Shown: positions 24,086 to 35,137 of the stretch, one piece after another
How positions within the stretch are numbered: the first letter of the stretch is position 1
How the letters are laid out: every line of letters starts with the position of its first letter
Assembly (NCBI GenBank): GCA_949592205.1
Contig: CATIUR010000001.1
Location: 18,243,501 to 18,307,500, forward strand
Direction of reading: 5' to 3'
Source of the DNA: Helichrysum umbraculigerum
Taxonomy: Eukaryota > Streptophyta > Magnoliopsida > Asterales > Asteraceae
Length of the DNA stretch: 64,000 nucleotides
The notes under the pieces: generated by a model
Told to the model about the DNA's origin: nothing
Seen by the model: the letters and a program-made list of their open reading frames with translations, nothing else
The model's database searches: none
Program-made: the position numbers and the translations under genes

Positions 24086-24359
24086 ATCTCTCGCTTAATG
24101 ATTCATGTATAATTGTCTTTTATTCCGTGTGTTTCCTTTGATCCTAAGTACACAATAGGATTAGGAAACGACCGACTACTTAAATCCCGACAACACAATT
24201 TGCTTTGCACTGTAGATACAGTAACCAAACTCCCTTCCCAATTATCTCGCACTGGTTGAGACCGAGAACTCGTCTACTATTCGTTACTTTAAACAGATAA
24301 TTTAATATAACTTCACTTACTTGAGGCAATTCTTAGATAGAACACTTATTTCGTAGGAA

Positions 24360-24998
24360 ATGACAACTCACACCGTCAACAACCCTACACTGCAAGATGA
24401 ACTGCTCAGTGAGGAACCAACGATGTTTCCTTACCTCCTCGAACTCGAGTGTGATACAGAACACTCCGCTGAATCAGCAACGGCACCTGCTGTTCCTGCT
24501 GCTCTAACTGCTGCAAAAGCACCGGTTAATGTAACCTTGACTACTGAATCAGTCAGCCACCTCAACCAAACTATTGAATCGCTGCGAAAACAACTAACCG
24601 AAGCACGGGAAGACATAGATGACCTACGACAAATTGCTTTCCAGAATAACGTACGTATGCGTGAGTACGAGTTACGTTTGGTAGCTTTATAAAACCCTAC
24701 TTCACCACCAACTTCACAAAGTACTCCTGCTGAAGAGGATAACGACACTGACTGTACCCCGCCTCCAGCAAAAAGGGCAAAAATCTCTCCAACCAACTCT
24801 TCAGGAAAATACTTGGGAAAGAAACCTTTCTGTTCCCGATGCACTCGGCATCATGAAGGATCGTGTACCATACCCACCGGTCGATGCAAATCCTACCCTA
24901 AATGTACGAACCCTCCCAAGGAGAAGCTGTGCTTCAACTGCGGGAGTGCTGGCCATCTCAAGGCCAAATGCCCACTACCTCCAGGCCACAAAATTTAG
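24360..24998 (+). pseudogene. Second ORF of element A: coiled coil plus zinc knuckles, one stop
   Basis: Two frames in the same phase (24360-24692 and 24813-24998) are separated by a single TAA at 24690-24692 and otherwise open, so this reads as one ~212-codon ORF with one stop. The N-terminal half holds a likely coiled coil (SVSHLNQTIESLRKQLTEAR onward, about residues 60-110). A basic patch (PPAKRAKI) and zinc-knuckle motifs follow: CSRCTRHHEGSC, then CFNCGSAGHLKAKC. GKKPFCSRCTRHHEGSC parallels GSKPYCSKCSRHHDGSC in the element's own Gag, so the C-terminal half is related to a Gag nucleocapsid. The N-terminal half was not recognised. Element C lacks it. It could be an accessory protein or a captured, diverged second gag. 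Confidence 0.7.
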
Positions 24999-25147
24999 GG
25001 TACGTTACTATTAGACAACTACCTTATTACGAAAACTGTAGGACCTACCCTACTACTGTAGGCTACTAGTACGCCTTGTAGCTACCTGACGAATATCGAA
25101 CTACCGATTACTACTTCGAACAAATTTCGGGACGAAATTCTCCTAAC

Positions 25148-25157
25148 AAGGGGAGAA
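25148..25157 (+). promoter_or_regulatory. Polypurine tract of element A
   Basis: AAGGGGAGAA, followed at once by TGTAA, the first five bases of A's 3' LTR and also the target duplication of element B. The same tract precedes element C's 3' LTR. Confidence 0.8.
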
Positions 25158-25162
25158 TGTAA

Positions 25163-26650
25163 TGATGTCGTGTAAACGGGGTTTTATTTTAAAATGGAAA
25201 ATACCTAACTTACATACACAACACAGGCAAGAATACCTGATCATATATAGTATAGCTCAGTAAGTCCGAGTCGAACACAGGGAACGGATTTCAATATTAA
25301 CAAATTGGAAATCAATATGAATAATTAAAGCAGTAAAAAGTGGGGACGTTTTAGTTCCGATCGAACAATTGATAAACAATTATAAAAGAAATGATTTATT
25401 AACTAAAACTTAATTAGAAAATAAAGAAATAGTAAAATAACTTAATTAAATAAAAGATTGGATTCAAATGATAAAAGAAATGCATTTGCTTAGACTAGTT
25501 TCCTTAAAATCTGGATATCATTTCATTCAATTGCTCACGTATGGATTCTATCGTGCCCGTTCAAATATATCAATCCTCCTTACAAGATAAACTGAATTCA
25601 ATGCAATTAAGAAAGACACAAGGTTGTTTTCAACACATTAACAGTTCAATTTAACGTTGTCCACAAAACTGTATTCTAAATTAATTCCACACCGTTTATG
25701 TGATTTATTCTTTTGACTTGAATCAACAAAGTCTATAACCGATTAAGGTTATCTCGTCCATTAATAATCATTACTAACTATTATCCCTAGCCCGTCAAAC
25801 TCAATATATTCGGCAATAATTATCAACCAAAATCAACAACTATCAATAAATCCACAACCAATAGGAAATCAATCTCAACTGATTATGAACTCACGCTAGG
25901 TAATCAGCAACAATCATTAAATACCCGAAGATTAACGAATAAACACATAAACATTGAATAAAATCCGATACGTTCGCAATTATAACAATCAATCCATCAA
26001 ATAAGTATTATCATCTAAGCAAATACATAAAAGACTTAGCCAATCATAGTATAACAGAAAATCAGATTCAATATCATATCCGTAATCATAATCGAATGAA
26101 AGATATAAAAGAAATCGAACCGAAATAATGAAATAACGAATGAAAGAATGAAAGCCTTTGATTATCCTTGATGTTTTTCCTCCAAAATACTCCAGAAACT
26201 TAGGTTTTTGCAGAGAGAATCGACTGGAGAAAGTGTGGTTGAAGTGTGTGTTTAAAATGAGGCAAAATGAGTTTTTTAGGTTTTCTGCCGAAACGATCCA
26301 TACGCCGTATGGATTTCCATACGCCGTATGGATTGCAAAGCCCATGGATCTGACCCGCGACTTCTGGCGGACCGACTCACTCAATCCATACGCCGTATGG
26401 ATTCCATACGCCGTATGGATTAGAAAATGTAACTTTTCAGCTCCACGACCTCCAATCTTCAAACTTTAAACTTTTCACCACTTTTCTTCGATATTCGCTC
26501 GATTTTCGCTTCTTTTATAATTCAAGCTCCAATTAAATCCTAAATGCAAATATGAACGAAATGAGTATCGAATTCAAATAAAATGCATAAGAAATTAATC
26601 AAACTAAGGGGTAATTAGTACTATAAAATAGCACATTTTGGCGTTCATCA
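25163..26650 (-). repeat. 3' LTR of element B
   Basis: 1,488 bp. It contains four copies of a palindrome built on CCATACGCCGTATGG (26296-26314, 26316-26332, 26383-26403 and 26403-26419). Short frames across these are not genes. Confidence 0.93.
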
Positions 26651-26665
26651 AACATCCCCCACTTG
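26651..26665 (-). promoter_or_regulatory. Polypurine tract of element B
   Basis: On the minus strand AAGTGGGGGATGTT directly precedes the 3' LTR start (TGATG). Confidence 0.8.
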
Positions 26666-27982
26666 AATCCTACTTGTCCTCAAGTAGACTAGAGATTCAA
26701 AAATTCAAAACTTTAAATATGAACGGCAAACAATGGATAAAAGGACTTACAAACTACATAGCATTCGACAAACCAAATTTTCATCTTAAAATCGAATCTT
26801 CCTTAAAACCCAACAATCAAGAAACTCTGCATGGGAAGCCATTCTAACAGATTATTATTACCCATAAAAGATAATTCACTCAGATTACCGATATTGTTGT
26901 CCACTTAAACAATCTAAATTTCAGAAATTACGCTTAACTTATTATTATTCTAGCAGGGCTTACCCTAGATTCACAGATAGCAAAATACTCTTATATAGAT
27001 AACGTGTCATAATTCTCCAAATAAAGAACATCCACATAAATCAATCATTTTTCAAACCAAGACATTGGTGACAGGTATGTACCTTAGTACAACAGAGCGA
27101 CATAACTTGGCTTTGGTTTTTTCAATTTATGAGTCCTTTGTACTCTTCTTTATTTTCTTTAATTTTCAAATATACTGACGGAAACCAGGTCTGTACTTTC
27201 GTACAACAGAGGAGACAACACCCAGTATATTCCCAAATGATGATAATTAGGATCCCAAAATTATGGATTATAACACGCTATCATATGAGAATTAAGATTA
27301 TCATACCTTGCTAAAAGATCCTCATAGGATAAATCCTACTTTATTCATTAAATTTCTTATTAGCTCAAAAACTTCCACAAAGATTGCCTATCGATACATC
27401 ATAAGATGAACTATCTAATAATTAAAATTAAATTTATTTCATTCTTTGCATTCCCACAGCATGTTACAAGATTGCTAAACTTTACAAAGAAAACAATTTT
27501 AAAACAAAAATTCGGCCGAAAAATGACTAACACATAGAATGCCTCTTAACCTCAATATTTCAATAGCTACCATTCATAAGTTAAGGAAAACTAGACTTCT
27601 TTTCCCCCATCCCCCACTTAGAAATATGCAATGTCCTCATTGCAAAAGTAAACAAAAATTAAAGGGAATAGAAAAGAAGTCAAACAGAAAACTCCCCTGA
27701 TTAGAAGGCAATTTGCTTGAAGGACTTCATTCAGAAATAAAATACAAAGCACACTTCCGTAGGCAACACGATTGCATTTAGCACATGCAATAAGCCTTTA
27801 AACCCCTCGGTATCCCGAGTGGACGAGTTGTAGTCTCGTGAGGGTTTCCAGAGAACACACCCACAAAGTTCAAACCTGAAAACAAAAACAATAAACAAAA
27901 TACAAATTATCAAAATAACGGGTTGTCTCCCGAAAGCGCTTTTGTTTATCACGTCGGTAAGCTCGACATCTTGCTTTGCCAC
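26666..27982 (-). other. Post-integrase region of element B
   Basis: About 1.3 kb between the end of the integrase frame and the 3' LTR. A minus-strand 83-codon frame at 27731-27982 (starting MAKQDVELTDV and including a hydrophobic run) directly follows the polyprotein stop. It may be a remnant, but no env-like gene can be claimed. A second purine-rich tract lies near 27604-27618. Confidence 0.5.
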
Positions 27983-29914
27983 TTAATTCAAATCCATCTC
28001 CAAATCACGCTTGGAGTCCCTTATATCACCATAGTACTTCTTCACTCTACTTCCATTGACCTTGAAAGTTTTTCCAGAATATCCTTGTAAATCAATAGCT
28101 CCAAACGGATAAACCTTTTCAACAACAAATGGGCCAGTCCAGCGTGTCTTTAACTTTCCTGGAAACAGATGCAATCTAGAACTATACAATAAAACTTTAT
28201 CACCTTTCTTGAATGTATGGTTCGACTTAAGACGAGCATCATGCCACTTCTTAGTTCGCTCCTTGAACAATCTCGAATTGTCATAAGCATTTATTCTTAA
28301 TTCATCCAACTCATTTAGCTGTTCCATTCTTTCCTTTCCAGCTAACTTCTCATCAAGATTACACTTCTGTAAAGCCCAATATGCTTTATGCTCTAACTCA
28401 AAAGGTAAATGACAAGCTTTTCCATAAACAAGGCGGTAAGGAGTCGTTCCAATTGAAGACTTAAATGCTGTTCGTGCCGCCCATAATGCATCATCTAACT
28501 TGTATGACCAATTCTTAGGGTTTCCTTCAACTGAACGTTCTAAAATACGCTTCAACCCTCTATTAGTCACTTCCACTTGACCACTTGTCTGCGGATGATA
28601 AGCAGTAGAAAACTTATGTCTAACTCCGTACTTTCGCAGCACTTTTTCCAATTGCAGATTTGTGAAATGCGTCCCTCGATCACTAATCAAAGCTTTTGGT
28701 GCTCCAAAGCGCGAAAATAACTGTTTAAGAAAATTTACCACAACGCGAGCATCATTCGTGGGTAATGCCTTCGCTTCGACCCACTTAGAAACATAATCCA
28801 CAGCCACAATGATGTATTTGTTTCCATTGCTAGGTGGAAACGGACCCATAAAGTCTATACCCCATACATCAAAAATCTCGCTTACCAAAATTGGGTTTTG
28901 CAACATTTCATCCTTCTTTGAAATTCTCCCAGTACGTTGGCAGGCATCGCATTCCTTCACATACTTGAATGCATCCTTATAAACTGTTGGCCAATAAAAA
29001 CCTGCCTCGAACACTTTCCTTGCAGTGTAGTTTGGACCATGATGTCCTCCAGCCGGACCATCATGACAGTGCTCTAAGATAATATCACATTCTTCTCCAG
29101 CAACACAGCGTCGAACAATTCCATCAGCACACTGTCGGAACAGATATGGGTCTTCCCAAAAGTAATATCGTAAAGCTGAGAAAAACCTCTTTCTTTGGTT
29201 GAAGTCCAATCCGGGTGGCAGAGTCTTTGTAACTAGAAAGTTTGCAATATCAGCGAACCATGGAAATTCATTCAGCATTGCCTTCAACAAGCTTTCGTCG
29301 GGAAACTTATCTCGAATTTCCGTTTCGTCCAACCTATCCAATTCCGGATTCTCTAGTCTTGACAGATGATCTGCAGCTAGATTTTCCGCTCCCTTCTTAT
29401 CACGAATCTCAATGTCAAACTCCTGCAATAACAAAATCCATCGCAACAACCTTGGTTTTGCATCTTGTTTTCCAAACAAGTATCTTAATGCAGAGTGATC
29501 GGTAAAAACAACCGCTTTTGACAGGACCAGGTAAGAGCGAAACTTATCAAATGCAAAAACAACAGCAAGCAATTCCTTCTCAGTCGTAGTGTAATTCTCT
29601 TGTGCACTTGTCAAAGTCTTGCTTGCGTAGTAAATAGGTTGAAACTTCTTATCAACCCTCTGACCTAAAACTGCTCCCACAGCGTAATCACTGGCGTCAC
29701 ACATCAATTCAAATGGAAGATCCCAATTCGGACTTATCATAATTGGTGCAGAAACCAATTTCTCCTTTAAAATCTTGAACGCATCTTGGCATTCCTTCGA
29801 AAACTCAAACTTAGCTTCCTTTTCCAACAACTTGTTCATAGGACGTGCTATCTTTGAAAAATCCTTGATGAATCTCCTATAGAATCCAGCATGTCCTAAG
29901 AAACTTCGTAACAT
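27983..29914 (-). pseudogene. pol: RNase H and integrase part of element B polyprotein
   Basis: 643 codons, in a different frame from the preceding reverse-transcriptase piece. RNase H shows CDASDYAVGAVLGQ near residue 70, FTDHSALRYL near 137 and ADHLSRL. Integrase shows its HHCC zinc-binding region (HCHDGPAGGHH .. CDACQR) near residues 280-325. Its DDE core follows: GIDFMGPF, ISDRGTHF and the E in SGQVEVTNRG. The end (DSKRDLEMDLN) looks natural. The start overlaps the reverse-transcriptase frame near 29877-29914, where one frameshift breaks the polyprotein. It would have copied and inserted the element, but cannot be made as one protein from this copy. Confidence 0.9.
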
Positions 29915-30602
29915 TCGTCGGATGAGGTAGCTTTGCTATCGCATCAATCTTTGCTTGATCAACTTCAATACCAGCTCTCGAAATTTTATGCCCCAACACA
30001 ACTCCTTCTCGTACCATGAAATGACATTTTTCCCAATTTAAAACGAGATTTGAACTCTCACACATTTGCAACATCCTCTTCAGATTCACCAGACACTTAT
30101 CAAAAGAATCTCCAAACACAGAGAAGTCATCCATGAATATTTCCATGCTGTCTTCTACCATATCATGGAATATTGCCATCATACACCGTTGAAATGTGGC
30201 GGGTGCATTACACAGACCGAAAGGCATTCTCCGATAAGCGAAAATTCCGAATGGGCAGGTGAAAGTAGTCTTATCTTGATCATTTGCATCAATTGGGATT
30301 TGAAAGTACCCGGAGAATCCGTCTAGAAAGCAATAATACTCTTTTCCAGCTAGACGTTCTAGCATCTGATCGATGAACGGCAAAGGAAAGTGATCCTTGC
30401 GTGTCGCATCATTCAGCTTTCTATAATCTATACAGACCCTCCATCCAGTAACAGTTCTTGTGGGAATTAACTCATTCTTCTCATTAGCAACCACTGTCAT
30501 ACCTCCTTTCTTAGGCACAACATGAATTGGGCTGACCCATGGACTATCAGAAATCGGGTATATCAGTCCGGAGTCAAGCAATTTTAAGATTTCCTTCCTC
30601 AC
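29877..30602 (-). pseudogene. pol: Reverse transcriptase part of element B polyprotein
   Basis: 241 codons isolated by a frameshift at each end. Motifs are SPWVSPIHVVPKKGG, VCIDYRKLN, LDGFSGYFQIP, MPFGLCNAPATFQR and the catalytic FMDDFSVFG near residue 160. The upstream frame ends in a run of arginines and leucines (QPLRRLRLRMS) where relatives go on into this domain, so a few bases were lost near 30605-30625. The downstream break is near 29905. Core catalytic residues are kept. Confidence 0.9.
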
Positions 30603-33454
30603 GACATCCGTAACCTTAATCGTCTTAATGGTTGCACAACCGGTTTGAAATCAGACTCCATAAGGATCTTGTGCGTACAATACGATGGACTAATTCCCTT
30701 GATGTCACTGATCGTCCATGCTATAGCATGCTTATGTTCCTTAAGAACTTTTAGCAGACTTTCTTTCTCGTTTGCTGATAGCTTGGATGAAATGATAACT
30801 GGCAAATCCGACTCTCCTTGTAGATATGCATATTCCAAATGGGTTGGTAAATCTTTCAGTTCTAACCTTGGTGGTTCTTCAAAAGAAGATTTACATGCCA
30901 ACACCTCTTCTCGTGAGCAGGGAATCCCATGCATAGAGATGCGGTTCTCTCTCTTGACTAAAATACCATTAGTTTCAATCGATTCTTCAGTCTCAGCCGG
31001 CTGATCACCTTCTACTTCCTCATCACTCTCGAACTCTAACTCCTCAAGCATTTTATCGAATTCTTCGATATCTCTAATTGCTTCTATGCTTCCCGTCCAT
31101 CCTTCCAAGATCATGGGATCAAGATCTTCATCTTCCATGAGACTTTGAAGGAATTCTTCATCATCAGTCATTTCTCTTGCACTCACAAAGTAGCACGTAT
31201 CATCAACTGCAGCAGGATATCTCATTGATTTGTTGACATCAAATACTACTTCATCCTCTCCTAATCTCAGAGTGATTTTTCTGTCATGAACATCAATCAA
31301 TGCCCTTGCAGTGGCTAGAAAAGGTCTTCCCAAAATGATAGGTACCTTTTTATCTTCGACCATGTCCAGAATGATGAAATCACACGGAAAAACAAACCTA
31401 TCCACCTTAACTAGCACATTCTCTACCATCCCTCTAGGATATTGAACCGAACGATCTGCTAACTCAATGCACATTCTAATTGGCTTTGGTTCCCCTAACT
31501 TGAGTCTGGCATACATAGTGTAAGGCATTATTGATATGCTTGCCCCCAAGTCAGCCAATGCATGAGTAAGGTCTAAACTTCCAATCAGACAAGGAAGGGT
31601 AATACTCCCAGGGTCTTTCATTTTCGGTGGAAGTTTATTTTGCATAACTGCTGAACATCTTTCGTTCATTGTCACTGTGGTCGCCTCCGCCAACTTACTC
31701 TTATTAGTTAAAAGTTCCTTCAGATACTTTGCATACTTTGGCATTTGAGCAATGGCTTCCACAAATGGGATGTTAATGTGCAGTTGCTTCAGATTCTCTA
31801 GGAATTGGTGGTATTGAGCATCATCTTTCCCTCTTCTCAAAGCTGCTGGATAAGGTGGTGGTGGTGCATGCTCCTTAGCATATTGCTTATCTCTTGCAAT
31901 TTGTTCAGCCTCAGTGTCCACCTTGGGACTTTCCACAACTTCTACTTCCTTCTCTTTCTGCGGTAGGGGTTGAGAAACAGGCTTCTTCTTTGGAATGGGG
32001 TCTTCAAAACCCTTTCCACTTTGGGTGGTCACTGCTTTCGCCCGATCTCGTGGATTGGTTTCAGTGTATCCAGGTAGGGTCCCAGGGAATCTTTCTTGAA
32101 GAACTTTGGCTATGTTGGACACATTCCCTTCAATTTGCTTAATCGCAGCTCCTTGGTTTCTCAATGCAGCATCGGTGGCATCCATCCTTTGTCCAGAGCT
32201 CGTAATGAATTTCTCATTGGACGTGAGAAACTTACCCATCATTTCTTCTAAATTAGCTTGCTTGTCTGACGACGAGGCACCTGGCTGCTCCTTGGTGAAA
32301 AATCCAGGTTGAGTTTGGCGAAACGGTCGCCCTCCATCTTGGTATGGTCTTCTGAAAAAGTTTCCACCGCCCTGACGATATGGTGCTTGAGCTTCTCCAT
32401 ACTTGACTTCCTCAGTATGTTCTCCCGTTCGCGTCTCGGGGCAATCCTTTACTAAATGACTTCCTCCACAGTTGTCGCATCCCACTTGTATAGCATGGAC
32501 AGTCTCAGTAACCTTCTTGATATCTCTGCCCATGTTATCTAGCTTAGCGGTAATAGCTGCAAATCCATCTTCATCATTCACAGACCTCCTCCGTCTAGAA
32601 GTTCCATCATCCCATAACTGAGAGTGTTTCGCTTGATCGCGAATGGCAGTCAAAGCATCACGAGGGACTTTCTTGGGAATAGGCCCTTGGGAATCCAGTT
32701 GCTGTCTCGTAGCACGATCCACTCCTTTATAGAAAATACTCACGATTTGCTGATCGTTCAGGTCGTGCTGCGGGCACTTATGCATCAGGTCCTTATATCT
32801 CTCCCAAGCTTGGTGTAATGATTCATCCATTTCCTGCTTGAAATTTTTGATCTCATCAATCATCTTTGAAGTTTTGGAAGGAGGACAATACATCTTCAGA
32901 AACTTCGTGCGAAGGTCTTCCCATGTGGTTATGGATCCAGCTGGCTCGTTTTGAATCCATCTCTTAGCAGTTCCCTTGAGTGTGATTGGGAATACCCTGA
33001 GCATAACTTGATCGCGTGTGATGTTGGGAACGTTGAACATATCGGCTATCTCAACGATTTTCTCCACATGATCATTAGCATCTTCCTTTTCTTCTCCTCG
33101 GAAAGGGTTCTCCCTAAGCTCCTTGAGGAACTGTCCCTTGATTTCGAACTCCACATCTTGTGCAATCGCTGGCCTTACTACTCCAGTGCCACGGTCATTA
33201 CGCATCCGACTCGAATATTCTTCAAGCGTTATGTTGGCAATATCTTCTGCCATTGCGTCTCTTGGGTTTCCTTGGTTGATCGGAGGTTCGAATAAGGACC
33301 GAAGATACTCTCCAAAATCTCCTTCTAAATACGACGGAAGGTTGTGGTGTAAACTTGAGTTGGGGGGTACAGAAGCAAACCGTCTTCTCTGACGAAAAAC
33401 TTTTTCAGGTTCTTCAAAAGGATCAGCGAGATTAGGGTTCCTTGATCGGGTCAT
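30599..33454 (-). CDS. gag-pro: Gag and protease of element B
   Basis: 951 codons starting MTRSRNPNLADP, about 170 bases after the primer-binding site. The Gag core has GTAKRWIQNEP near residue 163 and FLKMYCPPSKT near 185. A short zinc knuckle CDNCGGSHLVKDC lies near residue 326. A proline- and lysine-rich linker follows, then an aspartic-protease-like domain with DLGASISIMP near residue 637 and IILGRPFLATARALIDV near 710. DLGAS stands where a DTGA or DSGA motif is usual. An acidic stretch (about 765-835) leads to the start of reverse transcriptase, where a frameshift ends the frame. Confidence 0.92.
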   Translation of the reverse strand: MTRSRNPNLADPFEEPEKVFRQRRRFASVPPNSSLHHNLPSYLEGDFGEYLRSLFEPPINQGNPRDAMAEDIANITLEEYSSRMRNDRGTGVVRPAIAQDVEFEIKGQFLKELRENPFRGEEKEDANDHVEKIVEIADMFNVPNITRDQVMLRVFPITLKGTAKRWIQNEPAGSITTWEDLRTKFLKMYCPPSKTSKMIDEIKNFKQEMDESLHQAWERYKDLMHKCPQHDLNDQQIVSIFYKGVDRATRQQLDSQGPIPKKVPRDALTAIRDQAKHSQLWDDGTSRRRRSVNDEDGFAAITAKLDNMGRDIKKVTETVHAIQVGCDNCGGSHLVKDCPETRTGEHTEEVKYGEAQAPYRQGGGNFFRRPYQDGGRPFRQTQPGFFTKEQPGASSSDKQANLEEMMGKFLTSNEKFITSSGQRMDATDAALRNQGAAIKQIEGNVSNIAKVLQERFPGTLPGYTETNPRDRAKAVTTQSGKGFEDPIPKKKPVSQPLPQKEKEVEVVESPKVDTEAEQIARDKQYAKEHAPPPPYPAALRRGKDDAQYHQFLENLKQLHINIPFVEAIAQMPKYAKYLKELLTNKSKLAEATTVTMNERCSAVMQNKLPPKMKDPGSITLPCLIGSLDLTHALADLGASISIMPYTMYARLKLGEPKPIRMCIELADRSVQYPRGMVENVLVKVDRFVFPCDFIILDMVEDKKVPIILGRPFLATARALIDVHDRKITLRLGEDEVVFDVNKSMRYPAAVDDTCYFVSAREMTDDEEFLQSLMEDEDLDPMILEGWTGSIEAIRDIEEFDKMLEELEFESDEEVEGDQPAETEESIETNGILVKRENRISMHGIPCSREEVLACKSSFEEPPRLELKDLPTHLEYAYLQGESDLPVIISSKLSANEKESLLKVLKEHKHAIAWTISDIKGISPSYCTHKILMESDFKPVVQPLRRLRLRMS

Positions 33455-33626
33455 AAACTTCCTGTGATATAATTCCCGAATCAGTAGAACAAGACCCTAG
33501 TTGAATTACTTACTAAACAATCCTAAACAAAAAAAAATATAATTCGAAAATTAAATAAAGCAGAACTGAACTTAAATAACAATATACAAAGATCAAATTC
33601 CAATTTGTCAAATTAAAGCAAACCGC

Positions 33627-33644
33627 TCCCCGGCAGCGGCACCA
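33627..33644 (-). promoter_or_regulatory. Primer-binding site of element B
   Basis: On the minus strand TGGTGCCGCTGCCGGGGA, six bases after the 5' LTR. This is the kind of site used by Athila/Calypso-type elements (a tRNA-Asp-like primer by family knowledge). Confidence 0.85.
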
Positions 33645-33650
33645 AAAACT

Positions 33651-35137
33651 TGATGTCGTGTAAACGGGGTTTTATTTTAAAATGGAAAATACCTAACTTA
33701 CTATACACAACACAGGCAAGAATACCTGATCATATATAGTATAGCTCAGTAAGTCCGAGTCGAACACAGGGAACGGATGTCAATATTAACAAATTGGAAA
33801 TCAATATGAATAATTAAAGCAGTAAAAAGTGGGGACGTTTTAGTTCCGATCGAACAATTGATAAACAATTATAAAAGAAATGATTTATTAACTAAAACTT
33901 AATTAGAAAATAAAGAAATAGTAAAATAACTTAATTAAATAAAAGATTGGATTCAAATGATAAAAGAAATGCATTTGCTTAGACTAGTTTCCTTAAAATC
34001 TGGATATCATTTCATTCAATTGCTCACGTATGGATTCTATCGTGCCCGTTCAAATATATCAATCCTCCTTACAAGATAAACTGAATTCAATACAATTAAG
34101 AAAGACACAAGGTTGTTTTCAACACATTAACAGTTCAATTTAACGTTGTCCACAAAACTGTATTCTAAATTAATTCCACACCGTTTATGTGATTTATTCT
34201 TTTGACTTGAATCAACAAAGTCTATAACCGATTAAGGTTATCTCGTCCATTAATAATCATTACTAACTATTATCCCTAGCCCGTCAAACTCAATATATTC
34301 GGCAATAATTATCAACCAAAATCAACAACTATCAATAAATCCACAACCAATAGGAAATCAATCTCAACTGATTATGAACTCACGCTAGGTAATCAGCAAC
34401 AATCATTAAATACCCGAGGATTAACGAATAAACACATAAACATTGAATAAAATCCGATACGTTCGCAATTATAACAATCAATCCATCAAATAAGTATTAT
34501 CATCTAAGCAAATACATAAAAGACTTAGCCAATCATAGTATAACAGAAAATCAGATTCAATATCATATCCGTAATCATAATCGAATGAAAGATATAAAAG
34601 AAATCGAACCGAAATAATGAAATAACGAATGAAAGAATGAAAGCCTTTGATTATCCTTGATGTTTTTCCTCCAAAATACTCCAGAAACTTAGGTTTTTGC
34701 AGAGAGAATCGACTGGAGAAAGTGTGGTTGAAGTGTGTGTTTAAAATGAGGCAAAATGTTTTTTAGGTTTTCTGCCGAAACGATCCATACGCCGTATGGA
34801 TTTCCATACGCCGTATGGATTACAAAGCCCATGGATCTGACCCGCGACTTCTGGCGGCCCGACTCACTCAATCCATACGCCGTATGGATTCCATACGCCG
34901 TATGGATTAGAAAATGTAACTTTTCAGCTCCACGACCTCCAATCTTCAAACTTTAAACTTTTCACCACTTTTCTTCGATATTCGCTCGATTTTCGCTTCT
35001 ATTATAATTCAAGCTCCAATTAAATCCTAAATGCAAATATGAACGAAATGAGTATCGAATTCAAATAAAATGCATAAGAAATTAATCAAACTAAGGGGTA
35101 ATTAGTACTATAAAATAGCACTTTTTGGCGTTCATCA
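33651..35137 (-). repeat. 5' LTR of element B
   Basis: 1,487 bp, same ends and palindromes (about 34780-34907) as the other LTR. Confidence 0.93.

Larger units (their letters stand above)
25163..35137 (-). mobile_element. Element B: Athila-like LTR retrotransposon
   Basis: 9,975 bp with LTRs 25163-26650 and 33651-35137 (TGATG..CATCA), exact 5-bp target duplication TGTAA (25158-25162 and 35138-35142), primer-binding site and polypurine tract. On the minus strand it codes for Gag, protease, reverse transcriptase, RNase H and integrase, with two frameshifts. A 1.3-kb region without a large ORF lies between integrase and the 3' LTR, where Athila relatives may carry an env-like gene. The LTRs differ at roughly ten positions in 1,487, so insertion is recent. 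Confidence 0.95.

Noticed and set aside
22930..24844. Several antisense frames over gag and ORF2 of element A
   Set aside because: Shadows of the coding strand.
26158..26469. 103-codon frame with repeated TPYGFPYAVW-like words
   Set aside because: A product of the CCATACGCCGTATGG palindromes in element B's LTR; the same occurs at 34756-34956 and on the opposite strand.
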